From Bauldia sp. (lineage in GTDB: Bacteria; Pseudomonadota; Alphaproteobacteria; Rhizobiales; Kaistiaceae), in assembly GCA_020442065.1 (NCBI GenBank), contig JAGRKZ010000019.1:1-64000 (forward strand): a stretch of DNA of 64,000 bases, in the 5' to 3' direction. Each line of letters starts with the position of its first letter. The stretch's first letter is position 1. The notes under the pieces were generated by a model. That model did no database searches. It saw only the letters and a list, made by a program, of their open reading frames with translations, and was not told the origin of the DNA. The translations under genes were made by a program, and so were the position numbers. Below are positions 25,899-33,493 of the stretch, piece after piece.

Positions 25899-26329
25899 GG
25901 GGTGGGGCGGGCTAGGAGCCCCATTATTCACGTCTGGGTTGCGCTGGCGCCGCCGCCCGGTTTTCGCGTGTTTTTCTTGGTTTCATTTTTCCATTTTGTT
26001 TTGGAAACTTTCGGCGGATTTCCTCGGTTCTCGCGGCTTGGAGCCCGTCCCCGAAAGCGGCCTAGCGGCCTCGCGTCGAAAAGGAAAAGCCGACCGCAGG
26101 GGTCGGCTTCCTTCGTCGATATCGTCCGGCAAAAACAATGCCTGCAAACGCAAGCGGAGAACCTTCGGGCGTCGCCCCAAACAACTCGTCGAAATGAACG
26201 CCCGCACAAAAACGGCAGGCACCGGCTATCTAACCGCCAAACCGGCGGCGGAGTCAAACCGCAGCCAGCGCTAGCGGGCGATTCCGCGCCGCAACGTTTC
26301 CCCTTCCCTAATCCGGTCGTGAGGTTTCG
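25899..26329. other. Non-coding spacer with a strong hairpin
   Basis: About 430 bases with a run of T/C-rich DNA around 25970-26020 and a perfect hairpin at 26087-26109. Open frames on both strands give Arg/Pro-rich products without family resemblance. Confidence 0.5.
26087..26109. terminator. Perfect 9-bp hairpin AAGCCGACC-GCAGG-GGTCGGCTT
   Basis: Nine base pairs with a five-base loop, no mismatch, located 190 bases after the tail protein gene and 220 before the methyltransferase. No T-run follows on the plus strand; on the minus strand the arm is followed by TTTTCC. It may end transcription in either direction. Confidence 0.45.
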
Positions 26330-27760
26330 ATGCTCGTCACCGATATCCCGGTCGAGCGGCTCGCGCCCTATGCGCGGAACCCGCGGAATAACACCAAGGC
26401 AATCGACGCGGTGAAGGCCTCGATCGCCGAGTTCGGCTTCCGGCAGCCGATTGTTGTCGACGAGCACATGGTCGTCATCGTTGGGCATACCCGGCTGGAG
26501 GCCGCGAAGGCCCTCGGCCTGACGGTGGTCCCGGTCCATGTCGCCGAGGGTCTTAGCCCGGCGCAGGCTCGTGCCTACCGGCTGATGGATAATCGCTCCC
26601 ACGAGAACGCCGAATGGGATGACGAGCTGCTCAAGCTCGAGTTCGGCGACCTGAAGCTCGACGGCTTTGATCTCGATCTGACCGGTTTCGACGCCGATCA
26701 GCTGTCCGAGCTGCTGTCAGGGGACTCGCTCGAAGGTCTCACCGACCCCGACGACGCACCTGGCGTTCCCGAAGTGAGCTGTTCGCGGCCGGGAGATCTG
26801 TGGATCCTCGGCGATCATCGCGTCCTTTGCGGTGATGCCACTGCCTTGGCTGACGTCGAGCGGCTGATGGGCGGCATGCTCGCCGACATGGCGTTCACCG
26901 ATCCCCCCTACAATGTCGACTACGGCGGCAAGGGAGGCGAGAAGTCGGCCGGCAATGGCCGCCGGATCCTCAACGACGCATTGGGTGACGCCTTCGCCAA
27001 GTTCCTCGAGGCTGCCTGCACCAATCTGCTCACGGTTACCAAAGGCGCCTGCTACGTCTGCATGAGCTCATCCGAGCTTCATACGCTGCAGCGCGCCTGG
27101 CTCGACGCCGGCGGCAAGTGGTCGACCTTCGTCATCTGGGCGAAGAACACCTTCACCCTCGGTCGCTCGGACTACCAGCGCCAGTACGAGCCGATCCTCT
27201 ATGGCTGGAAGGCAGGGACGGAACACTTCTGGTGCGGCGCCCGTGACCAGGGCGACGTCTGGCACCACGACAAGCCGCGGGTCAATGACCTGCATCCGAC
27301 GATGAAGCCGGTGGAACTGGTCGAGCGTGCAATCCGCAACTCGTCTAAGTCACGGGACATCGTACTCGATCTCTTCGGCGGCTCGGGGACAACGCTGATC
27401 GCATGCGAGCGCAGCGGCCGGGCGGCTCGTCTGATGGAACTTGATCCTAAGTACGTCGACGTGATCGTCACCCGCTGGCAGGAGTTCACCGGCAGGGCGG
27501 CGACGCTCGACGGTGACAACTCGACCTTTGGCGTTGTGAAGGCGGCGCGCCTCGGGGCGGACACGGAGGCGGTCGCTCAGGTACGTCGACCGGCGTCATT
27601 CCAATCGGGCCGGAATGCCGTAGGTGCCGTTGCGGGTGTCCATGAAGAGATCAAGCCGCGGCGGAAAGAACGTCAGCGTGGAATAGGCGACGAGCTGCAG
27701 ACCGATCAGCAGGTGCCCCAGGCGCCGAAAGGTCAGCGAACTCGAGCCAAAGTTCAGTAG
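26330..27760 (+). CDS. Phage ParB-N domain / DNA adenine methyltransferase fusion
   Basis: 476 aa. Residues 1-95 are a ParB/Srx-like nuclease-fold domain: VERLAPYARNPRNNTK, GFRQPIVVDEHMVVIVGHTR, RAYRLMDNRS. Residues about 165-395 are a DNA methylase with catalytic DPPY (AFTDPPYNVDYGG) and the SAM-binding motif at the C-terminal side (IVLDLFGGSGTTLIACE), the beta-class order. This fusion is common in alphaproteobacterial prophages and likely modifies phage or host DNA. The family normally ends near GDNSTFGVVKAARLG; here about 60 unrelated residues follow, running antisense into the DUF6512 gene. The native 3' end is therefore lost, marking a probable island edge near 27590. Confidence 0.85.
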   Translation: MLVTDIPVERLAPYARNPRNNTKAIDAVKASIAEFGFRQPIVVDEHMVVIVGHTRLEAAKALGLTVVPVHVAEGLSPAQARAYRLMDNRSHENAEWDDELLKLEFGDLKLDGFDLDLTGFDADQLSELLSGDSLEGLTDPDDAPGVPEVSCSRPGDLWILGDHRVLCGDATALADVERLMGGMLADMAFTDPPYNVDYGGKGGEKSAGNGRRILNDALGDAFAKFLEAACTNLLTVTKGACYVCMSSSELHTLQRAWLDAGGKWSTFVIWAKNTFTLGRSDYQRQYEPILYGWKAGTEHFWCGARDQGDVWHHDKPRVNDLHPTMKPVELVERAIRNSSKSRDIVLDLFGGSGTTLIACERSGRAARLMELDPKYVDVIVTRWQEFTGRAATLDGDNSTFGVVKAARLGADTEAVAQVRRPASFQSGRNAVGAVAGVHEEIKPRRKERQRGIGDELQTDQQVPQAPKGQRTRAKVQ

Positions 27761-28153
27761 CCATATCGACACGATCTGGCCAAGAACGACCGCGACGACG
27801 AACGTCGCGATGTCGAGGAACAGGATGTTCTCGCCCAGAATGCGGGTGTAGGTCGTGAAGATGGCGATAATTGCGGCGGGCGGCACCAGCAGCGCAATTC
27901 CCTTTGCCGCCCAGAACTCACTCGGTTTGAGATCGAGGTTGGGTCGCTCGATTGCCGCCCACAGGAGCCCGGGCCAGAATGCGAGCTTGAGGTGCTCCCA
28001 GATCGATTCGTTCACCGCCGCAACAAGCGCGACAGGTTGCCAGTATCCCGTCCACGCGAACGCGAAATGGAGAGCGGAGCCGAGCGCGACGATGAACGCT
28101 ACGCCCGCGAGCTCCCAGCCGACAACCGCTCGTCTCGTCGATGCCTTGCTCAT
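27596..28153 (-). CDS. DUF6512 family membrane protein
   Basis: 185 aa with five or six hydrophobic segments (AGVAFIVALGSALHFAFAW, GIALLVPPAAIIAIFTTY, IATFVVAVVLGQIVSIWLL). It has the family motif around NESIWEHLKLAFWPGL, with a conserved W-E-H-L-K that would sit at the membrane interface. Uncharacterised inner-membrane family found in many bacteria. Its 3' end overlaps antisense with the run-on tail of the methyltransferase ORF, which argues that the tail, not this gene, is the accident. Confidence 0.8.
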   Translation of the reverse strand: MSKASTRRAVVGWELAGVAFIVALGSALHFAFAWTGYWQPVALVAAVNESIWEHLKLAFWPGLLWAAIERPNLDLKPSEFWAAKGIALLVPPAAIIAIFTTYTRILGENILFLDIATFVVAVVLGQIVSIWLLNFGSSSLTFRRLGHLLIGLQLVAYSTLTFFPPRLDLFMDTRNGTYGIPARLE

Positions 28154-28214
28154 TCCACGACGATAGTCCCCGCCAGTCCCTTCACAAGGCGACGGGGTCT
28201 ATCATCACTGCCTA

Positions 28215-28328
28215 TCAGCGGATGCGATAGACGCGACCCCGTCCCTCAACTTCCTCGGAGGCCACCTCGAGGCTGAACTTCTTCTTGAGCGCCCCGGCGA
28301 TGGCGCCGCGGTCGGCATCATCAAGGCC
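28215..28328 (-). pseudogene. Duplicated C-terminal piece of a DUF3489 gene
   Basis: The minus strand reads AIAGALKKKFSLEVASEE then VEGRGRVYRIR-stop, nearly the same as the C-terminus of the intact DUF3489 gene at 28995-29402 (VLAGALKKKLGLEVTSEK, VEGRGRVYRI-stop). The DNA is also clearly similar over about 95 bases. No start or N-terminal part precedes it; instead the frame runs into the promoter of the fasciclin gene. It is a partial duplicate left on the other side of that gene. Confidence 0.65.
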
Positions 28329-28330
28329 AG

Positions 28331-28359
28331 TGATCCAGGCGAGTAGCGCCGACGTATCA
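28331..28359 (+). promoter_or_regulatory. RpoE-type promoter, TGATCC-N17-GTATCA, for the fasciclin gene
   Basis: TGATCC at 28331-28336 and GTATCA at 28354-28359 are separated by 17 bases, the same layout as the three sites at 59490-59518, 59525-59553 and 63083-63111. The gene start lies 40 bases downstream. The -35 box agrees with the published Rhodobacter sphaeroides RpoE -35 (TGATC). Confidence 0.75.
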
Positions 28360-28398
28360 AGGCCCATTCCAAGTCGGAAGCGCTCAAGGAGACAGAAA

Positions 28399-28893
28399 AT
28401 GAATGCAATCACCAGGATCGCCGGCGTCGTCGTCGCGTTCGGCCTCACCACTGGCATGGCCTCGGCCTCCAATGTTGTGGAGACCGCGCAATCTGCGGGT
28501 ACGTTCAAGACTCTGCTTGCCGCAGCCCAGGCGGCGGGCCTCGCGGACACGCTCGCGACCACCGACAACATCACGGTGCTTGCCCCCTCGGATGAGGCCT
28601 TCGCCAAGCTGCCAGCCGGAACGGTCGAAGACCTTCTGAAGCCGGAGAACAAGGATCAGCTGGTCGCTATCCTCACCTATCACGTCCTCGGCCGCGAGCT
28701 CACTTCGAACATGCTGCCCGGTCGAACCATCCACGTGAAGCCGCTCAATACGTCGGCGCGCATGCTGCAGGTTACCAAGGGCGACAATGGGGTCACGATC
28801 AACGACGCGACGGTCGTCGCAGCCGATATCAAGGCTGACAACGGCGTCATCCATGTCATCGATGCGGTGCTGATTCCGGTCGCCAAGAACTGA
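28399..28893 (+). CDS. Secreted fasciclin (FAS1) domain protein, copy 1
   Basis: 164 aa, ATG preceded by AAGGAG. A signal peptide (RIAGVVVAFGLTTGMASAS) is followed by a single FAS1 domain: TFKTLLAAAQAAGLADTL, ITVLAPSDEAFAKLP, LLKPENKDQLVAILTYHVL and the closing [18 protein letters not shown]1 proteins are exported adhesion or ligand-binding modules. A paralogue lies at 63159-63632, and both carry the same predicted sigma promoter, which points to a shared envelope-stress or photo-oxidative response. A terminator hairpin follows at 28900. Confidence 0.9.
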   Translation: MNAITRIAGVVVAFGLTTGMASASNVVETAQSAGTFKTLLAAAQAAGLADTLATTDNITVLAPSDEAFAKLPAGTVEDLLKPENKDQLVAILTYHVLGRELTSNMLPGRTIHVKPLNTSARMLQVTKGDNGVTINDATVVAADIKADNGVIHVIDAVLIPVAKN

Positions 28894-28899
28894 AACGAA

Positions 28900-28927
28900 C
28901 GCTGGCAGCCGATGAGGGCTGCCAGCG
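28900..28927 (+). terminator. Terminator-like hairpin after fasciclin copy 1
   Basis: CGCTGGCAGCC (28900-28910) pairs perfectly with GGCTGCCAGCG (28917-28927) over a six-base loop, seven bases after the fasciclin stop. No long T-run follows. Confidence 0.65.
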
Positions 28928-28950
28928 CGACAAGTATTCTGGAATTTGGT

Positions 28951-28985
28951 TCCGACTGGCGGCCGCAAGCGGTGCGCCAGTCGGA
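28951..28985 (-). terminator. Terminator-like hairpin for the convergent DUF3489 gene
   Basis: TCCGACTGGCG (28951-28961) pairs perfectly with CGCCAGTCGGA (28975-28985), a 13-base loop, ten bases beyond the stop of the minus-strand DUF3489 gene. Together with the hairpin at 28900 it separates two convergent genes. Confidence 0.6.
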
Positions 28986-28994
28986 TCGGTTGGT

Positions 28995-29402
28995 TTAGAT
29001 CCGGTAGACCCGACCCCGTCCCTCGACCTTCTCCGAGGTCACCTCGAGGCCGAGCTTCTTCTTGAGGGCACCGGCGAGGACGCCTCTCACCGTGTGAGGC
29101 TGCCAACCGAAGGCGCCGACGATCTCGTCGATGGTGGCGCCCCTCTGCGACCTGAGCATCTCGATCAATTGATCCTGCTTGCTGCCGGGGCGCGTACACG
29201 TTGGCATGTCCTTCGTAGGCTTCTCGACCTTTGCGATGCGCGTCCGCTTCGGCTTCTCGAAGGTCTCGGTATCATTCCCGGAGGCATCCTGCTCGATGCC
29301 GAGCGCGTCGAAAGCCGTTCGCAACGCCAGCCCTCTGATCTGCTCGCTGTTCAGCGAAATGGCGTATATGGTCGTCACGCAGCCCGACAGCGGCAACACC
29401 AT
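28995..29402 (-). CDS. DUF3489 domain protein
   Basis: 135 aa. The C-terminal half is the DUF3489 domain: SKQDQLIEMLRSQRGATIDE, IVGAFGWQPHTVRGVLAGAL and KLGLEVTSEKVEGRGRVYRI. This is a winged-helix-like fold of unknown function common in alphaproteobacteria, often in mobile regions. The N-terminal 60 residues are variable with a Lys/Arg-rich linker (PKRTRIAKVEKP). The start at 29402 is the longest choice; a later ATG at MPTCTRPG would leave just the domain. A fragment copy lies at 28215-28328. Confidence 0.75.
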   Translation of the reverse strand: MVLPLSGCVTTIYAISLNSEQIRGLALRTAFDALGIEQDASGNDTETFEKPKRTRIAKVEKPTKDMPTCTRPGSKQDQLIEMLRSQRGATIDEIVGAFGWQPHTVRGVLAGALKKKLGLEVTSEKVEGRGRVYRI

Positions 29403-29523
29403 CTACCGGTTGGAGGACCAGCGAACCTGGATCCTGTTCTTCTTCAAGTAGGGCAATGCGTAATCGCCGAGTTTCGCCGCCTCCGCCGCTTCGCTCGATG
29501 CACTTCGCTCATTTTGTTTCGCG

Positions 29524-29587
29524 TGTCCGTCGTCAAAGTATTTGATACAGCCAACGGGTTCATCTACGCGAGGCTCTGGCTCGTCTG
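29524..29587. mobile_element. Insertion-sequence end remnant, related to 38132-38196
   Basis: The stretch starts TGTCCGTCGTCAAAGTATTT and ends GGCTCTGGCTCGTCTG. The same start (TGTCCGTCGTCAGAG) and end recur in the same order at 38132-38196, directly before the IS3-family transposase relic. The 64 bases thus look like the left end of that element, with no transposase attached here. Confidence 0.55.
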
Positions 29588-29692
29588 TTTGTTTGGGACG
29601 GCGCAGACTGCTTATGATCGCGCCTCGAGCGGTAACCCTAGACATCGCATCGAGATGCGAGTCGCCCGGAGGTTCCCCGTGTCTGGCGCGCC

Positions 29693-30349
29693 ATGAGCCC
29701 GTATCCAATACGACGTCACGTCGATCTCGGTGACCTTGCCAGTGCGCGACGTTCGCCGCTCTCGGCCAAGAACGTTGTCGGCAGTCTGGCCGGGCTCATC
29801 GTTTCCATTCTGGTTGTGACTTCGCCTGCTCTGGCTCAGGACGATCCGGCGGTCAGCGACTTCATCCTCCGTCTTAACCGCGCAGTCTATTCTCTCGCCG
29901 GCAAAGCCGGTGCTGCCGCGGAGACTGCCTGCCGCGACCTTAACCGCTCGCTCCTCGACGTGAACTTCATGGCCCAGCGGGCTGCCGCGGATGCCTGGAA
30001 CCGCATGACGGGACCCCAAAAGACGCGCTATCTCCGCACCGTTGAAGGATGGGCAGCGCGCGAATGCGTGCTGCAGAACCGCAATAACAGCGGCGCGCCC
30101 GTGGTCTTCCTCGGGTTGCGGCCGGCGAGCGAAGGCGACCGGCTGCTTGCCACGCGCGTCGAACAGAAGGACTCGGGACCAAGAACCGTCGTCTGGCGCC
30201 TCGGCCCAGGTGGTCCACCACTCCGGGCGCGCGATATACTCCTCGACGGCCGCAGCGCCGCTATTACCCTCCGCAGGGAAGTTGGCGAGATCCTCGGCCA
30301 TACCAACGGTGATATCGACACGTTGATCGCAACACTCGACCGCCGATGA
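29693..30349 (+). CDS. Exported MlaC/Ttg2-like auxiliary protein
   Basis: 218 aa. After a 25-residue cytoplasmic start there is a hydrophobic signal (GLIVSILVVTSPALAQ). The mature part contains a pattern typical of MlaC/HpnM periplasmic phospholipid carriers: FMAQRAAADAWNRMTGPQK, RYLRTVEGWAARECV and, later, VVFLGLRPASEGDRLLATRV. The stop overlaps the ATG of the ABC ATPase by ATGA. A periplasmic lipid-carrier-like protein encoded with a LolD/FtsX-type pump, instead of with MlaFED, is unusual. Assignment to the MlaC fold rests on pattern only. Confidence 0.55.
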   Translation: MSPYPIRRHVDLGDLASARRSPLSAKNVVGSLAGLIVSILVVTSPALAQDDPAVSDFILRLNRAVYSLAGKAGAAAETACRDLNRSLLDVNFMAQRAAADAWNRMTGPQKTRYLRTVEGWAARECVLQNRNNSGAPVVFLGLRPASEGDRLLATRVEQKDSGPRTVVWRLGPGGPPLRARDILLDGRSAAITLRREVGEILGHTNGDIDTLIATLDRR

Positions 30350-31074
30350 GCGCGTTGTCACTTCACCCAGCGCCAACGGTGCCGCTGATCCGGCTCGAGA
30401 GGGTCAGCCTTACCTTTGATGCCGGCATCGTGGTGGCGCTCAAGGATATCGATCTGTCGGTCTATCCGACTGAGCGCATCGCCGCGCTCGGCCATAGCGG
30501 CAGCGGCAAGACCAGCCTCGTCAATGTCATGGGCGGATGCGACCGAGCCTCTAGCGGCCGTGTCTACTGGAAGGGCGAGGAGCTCTCGCACTGGTCGGAC
30601 TGGACGAGGCTCAGGGGCATCGAGATCGGCATCGTCTTCCAGGACTTTCTCCTCCTGCCGGCGCTGACAGCGGTCGAGAACGTCGAAATGGCGATGGTCT
30701 GCCGTGGCGTTCTACAGCGTGAGCGTGCCCGTCGTGCCGCCGCGCTGCTCGACGAAGTCGGACTCGGCGATCGCCTGAGCCACCTGCCGAACGCCCTTTC
30801 GGGTGGCGAGCGCCAGAGAGTTTCGATTGCCCGCAGCATCGCCAACGGTCCGGCCCTGCTTCTGGCAGACGAGCCCACTGGGAATCTCGACACCGCGAAT
30901 GCCGCGCTGGTCATGGATCTGTTGTTCCGCATACAGCGTGACCGGGGCATGGCCATGCTTCTGGTCACGCACGACGAATCGCTCGCCGCCCGCTGCGACC
31001 GGCGCATCCGCTTGCGCGACGGGCGTATTGTCGAAGATACATCCGGGTCCCTCGAGACGGAGGGACGGCGCTGA
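30346..31074 (+). CDS. ABC transporter ATPase, LolD/MacB type
   Basis: 242 aa. Walker A LGHSGSGKTSL (about residue 45), Q-loop GIVFQDFLLLPALTAVENVE, signature LSGGERQRV, Walker B LLLADEPTGNLD, switch VTHDESLAARCDRRIRL. The A-x-D-E-P-T-G-N-L-D form is diagnostic of the LolD/MacB/FtsE group, which works with FtsX-type permeases at the inner membrane. It overlaps the MlaC-like gene by ATGA and runs directly into the FtsX-like gene, forming one export unit. Confidence 0.88.
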   Translation: MSALSLHPAPTVPLIRLERVSLTFDAGIVVALKDIDLSVYPTERIAALGHSGSGKTSLVNVMGGCDRASSGRVYWKGEELSHWSDWTRLRGIEIGIVFQDFLLLPALTAVENVEMAMVCRGVLQRERARRAAALLDEVGLGDRLSHLPNALSGGERQRVSIARSIANGPALLLADEPTGNLDTANAALVMDLLFRIQRDRGMAMLLVTHDESLAARCDRRIRLRDGRIVEDTSGSLETEGRR

Positions 31075-31115
31075 ATCTCGTCACGCTCGCCTTCCGCAAC
31101 ATTCGCCGCCGGGCG

Positions 31116-32189
31116 ATGCGAAGCATTATCGTCTCGCTGAGCGTCGGCCTAGCGATCGGCTCGGCCCTTGCCCTGATCGCGCTCGCCGACAGCGCCGAGC
31201 ACGGTGCGCGCGAGGGCACCGTCGAGCGCGGCGCGGATTTTGCCGTCTTTCAGCGGGATGCGCCGGACATCTTCTCCGGCTTCATACCCGAGCACATTGC
31301 GGCTCGCATCGCCGAGGTGCCCGGCGTCGCTGCCGCTGCGAATGAGCTCCTGAGCTTCGCCCCGGTCGATCAGACGGTTCAGCGGCTGATCCTCGGCTGG
31401 CCGCCGGAGAGCCATTTCTGGCGCGACATGCCAATCCTTTCCGGCCGTGCGCCGAAACCCGGGGAGCGCCGCGCCGCTATTCTCGGCGCGGGCGCCGCGG
31501 AAAGCCTGGGTAAGGCGGTCGGCGACGACCTCGACATCATGGACGAGCACTTCACCATCGTTGGAATCGCCGACTACCAGTCGGCGCTGAATCGCTCGGC
31601 GATCTTTGTCCACCTAGCCGATCTTCAGGAGATCGGCTTCAAGGAAGGCCAGGTCACTGTCGTCTACATCGAGCTTGCCCGCGATGCCGATCATGCGGAC
31701 ACCGACAGGATCAAGGCCGAGATCGAGGCGCTAGGTCGCCTGGTCGTGACGCCAACTGACCAGTTGATCGCCAACGACCGCAATTTCGCGATCCTTCAGG
31801 CGATTACAAGTGCGGTGACGTTGATCGCCCTCATTGTGAGTGCCCTCAGCATTCTCAACGCGCTCCTGATGGCCGTCCAGGAGCGCACGCGCGAGATCGG
31901 GGTGATGATGGCCATTGGCTGGGACAAGCCGCATATCGTGGTGTCGATTGTTGTCGAAGGTGCGGTCATTGGCATCGCGGGGAGCGCGATCGGCATCGTG
32001 CTTGGCTACGCCGCCTCCTTTCTGTTCTCCAGTGTGCCCACAATTGGCGACTATCTGTCTTTCACGCCGACCGTGGGGATGATGGTGTGGACGCCGTTCT
32101 GGGCCGTCGTGCTTTGCGCTCTTGGCTCGCTTTACCCGGCGTGGCGGGCGACTTCCCTTGTGCCGGCCGAGGCGATCCGCAAGATCTGA
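31116..32189 (+). CDS. FtsX/MacB-like ABC permease
   Basis: 357 aa from the first ATG. It has one N-terminal membrane segment (SIIVSLSVGLAIGSALALIA), a periplasmic MacB-PCD-like domain (about residues 40-215) and three C-terminal segments (LIALIVSALSILNALLMAV, VVEGAVIGIAGSAIGIVLGY, FWAVVLCALGSLYPAWRA). The family N-terminus normally begins ahead of the first membrane helix with x-L-A-x-R-N-x-R-R. Exactly this (LVTLAFRNIRRRAMR) is encoded in frame from 31071, with no ATG, GTG or TTG before 31116. A CTG at 31071, overlapping the ATPase stop, may be the true start. It exports or extracts lipid or lipoprotein with the ATPase upstream. Confidence 0.85.
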   Translation: MRSIIVSLSVGLAIGSALALIALADSAEHGAREGTVERGADFAVFQRDAPDIFSGFIPEHIAARIAEVPGVAAAANELLSFAPVDQTVQRLILGWPPESHFWRDMPILSGRAPKPGERRAAILGAGAAESLGKAVGDDLDIMDEHFTIVGIADYQSALNRSAIFVHLADLQEIGFKEGQVTVVYIELARDADHADTDRIKAEIEALGRLVVTPTDQLIANDRNFAILQAITSAVTLIALIVSALSILNALLMAVQERTREIGVMMAIGWDKPHIVVSIVVEGAVIGIAGSAIGIVLGYAASFLFSSVPTIGDYLSFTPTVGMMVWTPFWAVVLCALGSLYPAWRATSLVPAEAIRKI

Positions 32190-32194
32190 TCGGC

Positions 32195-32932
32195 TCAAGA
32201 CTCGCCGGTCGAGATGGAATGCGGGGCAGGCTGCGACGCAGTCGGCAGCGCGGAATACGTAGGGGCATCCCTTGGCCGCTCGATGATCTGCGCGCTTAAC
32301 ACGGTACCAATAATCAGCGGGTAGCAGAACGAGAAGAGGTAGACGAAGATAATCTCTTCGATGGGGAAGCCCACGATCCTGATGCCCCAGAGCTCGGGCC
32401 CGCTCCAGATCGCGAAGAAACCGTCGATCAGCCAACCGCAAAGAAAGAGAACAGCGAGATAGTAGGGCGGATAGATGAGAACGCCCGCCGCCGAAAGCCG
32501 CAACAGCCGCGGCTGCAACAGAGCCAGGACTGCGCCGGTTGCGAGCATGACGATTAGCAGGTTTGTCATCACGCTAACCCCAGCCTCCCGGACACCCAAA
32601 GCCAGCGCGACCGGCGGAAGTCCGACGCAGAGCAGCCGGATGATCACGCGTCGCGGGGCGAACGAATATCGGAGCCGCGAATGGAGCGGCGCGATGGCCG
32701 CAGCCCAAACGCCGGCCCCGAGTCCGAAGGAGAGAATCAGGTCCTCAAGGCCCCAGCTACCGCCGCCCATGCGCGGCGGGTTCCAGTAGACATCGTTGAA
32801 GACGATGACCGGCGGACTATGCAGGAGCTCGATTGCACCCGCCAGCATGATGGTTATTCGATGCCGGCTCGGAAAGAACAGCGCGACAGGAATCACCAAG
32901 CCGATAAGTAGCGTTGCTATGAGGTAGGACAT
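32195..32932 (-). CDS. Lycopene-cyclase-domain (CarR/CrtYcd-like) membrane protein
   Basis: 245 aa with about seven hydrophobic segments. Two short motifs fit heterodimeric-type lycopene cyclase domains: FNDVYWNPPRM near the N-terminus and GFPIEEIIFVYLFSFCYPLI near the C-terminus, with the conserved Pro-x-Glu-Glu thought to be catalytic. The usual domain repeat of about 100 residues seems to be present twice. No other carotenoid genes are visible in the window, so the substrate is open. Its stop lies 5 bases from the end of the convergent FtsX-like gene. Confidence 0.7.
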   Translation of the reverse strand: MSYLIATLLIGLVIPVALFFPSRHRITIMLAGAIELLHSPPVIVFNDVYWNPPRMGGGSWGLEDLILSFGLGAGVWAAAIAPLHSRLRYSFAPRRVIIRLLCVGLPPVALALGVREAGVSVMTNLLIVMLATGAVLALLQPRLLRLSAAGVLIYPPYYLAVLFLCGWLIDGFFAIWSGPELWGIRIVGFPIEEIIFVYLFSFCYPLIIGTVLSAQIIERPRDAPTYSALPTASQPAPHSISTGES

Positions 32933-33493
32933 TGGTCGAGATTCGCTGGATTGTCCTGTGCACGGTCAACCTGTGAAAGCACAAAGCGCCCGAACCAGAA
33001 CAGAGAGTGGGTCCTTCAACTGATCGAGGAAATTGGCCATCGCCAAGGTCGCCGCTTGGACACGCCCTCAACCTACCCGTTGTTCGGGAGGGGCACTTGC
33101 CCTGTCTTCGCGCTCACGGCTCCAATAGCCAAGCCGATGTCCCCACTTTGCTCTTGGTTGTCGCCACGTGAGGTCCTCCTTCGCCGCACGAAGTCCCTGT
33201 GCCTCGGAACCGCCGCTTGGCGCAACCAACTCGTTCTTTGCTGGACACTGACTGGGCCGGTGCGGGCGTCGGCGGGCGGGAGGAATTGCCAGCCGGGTCT
33301 TCGCGGTCATGTTGTGTCCGGTCGGCTCACTGAACCGGCGCGGCGGCCAACGGCTTGGTCTCGGCCGAGGCTACCCGCAAGACTTGATTGACGACGATGG
33401 GGCCTAAGGGTCTCGTCATTTGATCCAAAACAAGGCAGCCTTGAATAGGAACCTGGAATGTCATCATATCTCAGACAATGACTAGGAGGCTCT
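32933..33493. other. Intergenic region, 560 bases, nothing recognised
   Basis: It separates the lycopene-cyclase-domain gene from the FAAL gene (divergent), so promoters of both should lie here. Short open frames exist on both strands but have no protein-like signature. A strong AGGAGG (33484-33489) at the end belongs to the FAAL gene. Confidence 0.5.

Noticed and set aside
26087-26109. tRNA or small RNA gene
   Set aside because: Only a single hairpin; no cloverleaf, no T-arm and no clear promoter or T-run.
25939-26274. Basic 111-codon ORF in the spacer before the methyltransferase
   Set aside because: Arg/Lys/Ser-rich with a hairpin inside it; no start signal and no recognised motif.
27449-27480. 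TGATCC inside the methyltransferase gene as another sigma site
   Set aside because: The sequence 17 bases on is not GTAnnA and it lies inside a coding region.
29160-29200. TGATCC followed by GTACAC as a fifth sigma promoter
   Set aside because: Spacer is 18, the site lies antisense within the DUF3489 gene and no plus-strand gene follows.
33068-33310. Small minus-strand gene in the gap before the FAAL gene
   Set aside because: No start signal, no hydrophobic or domain pattern, and no support from neighbours.
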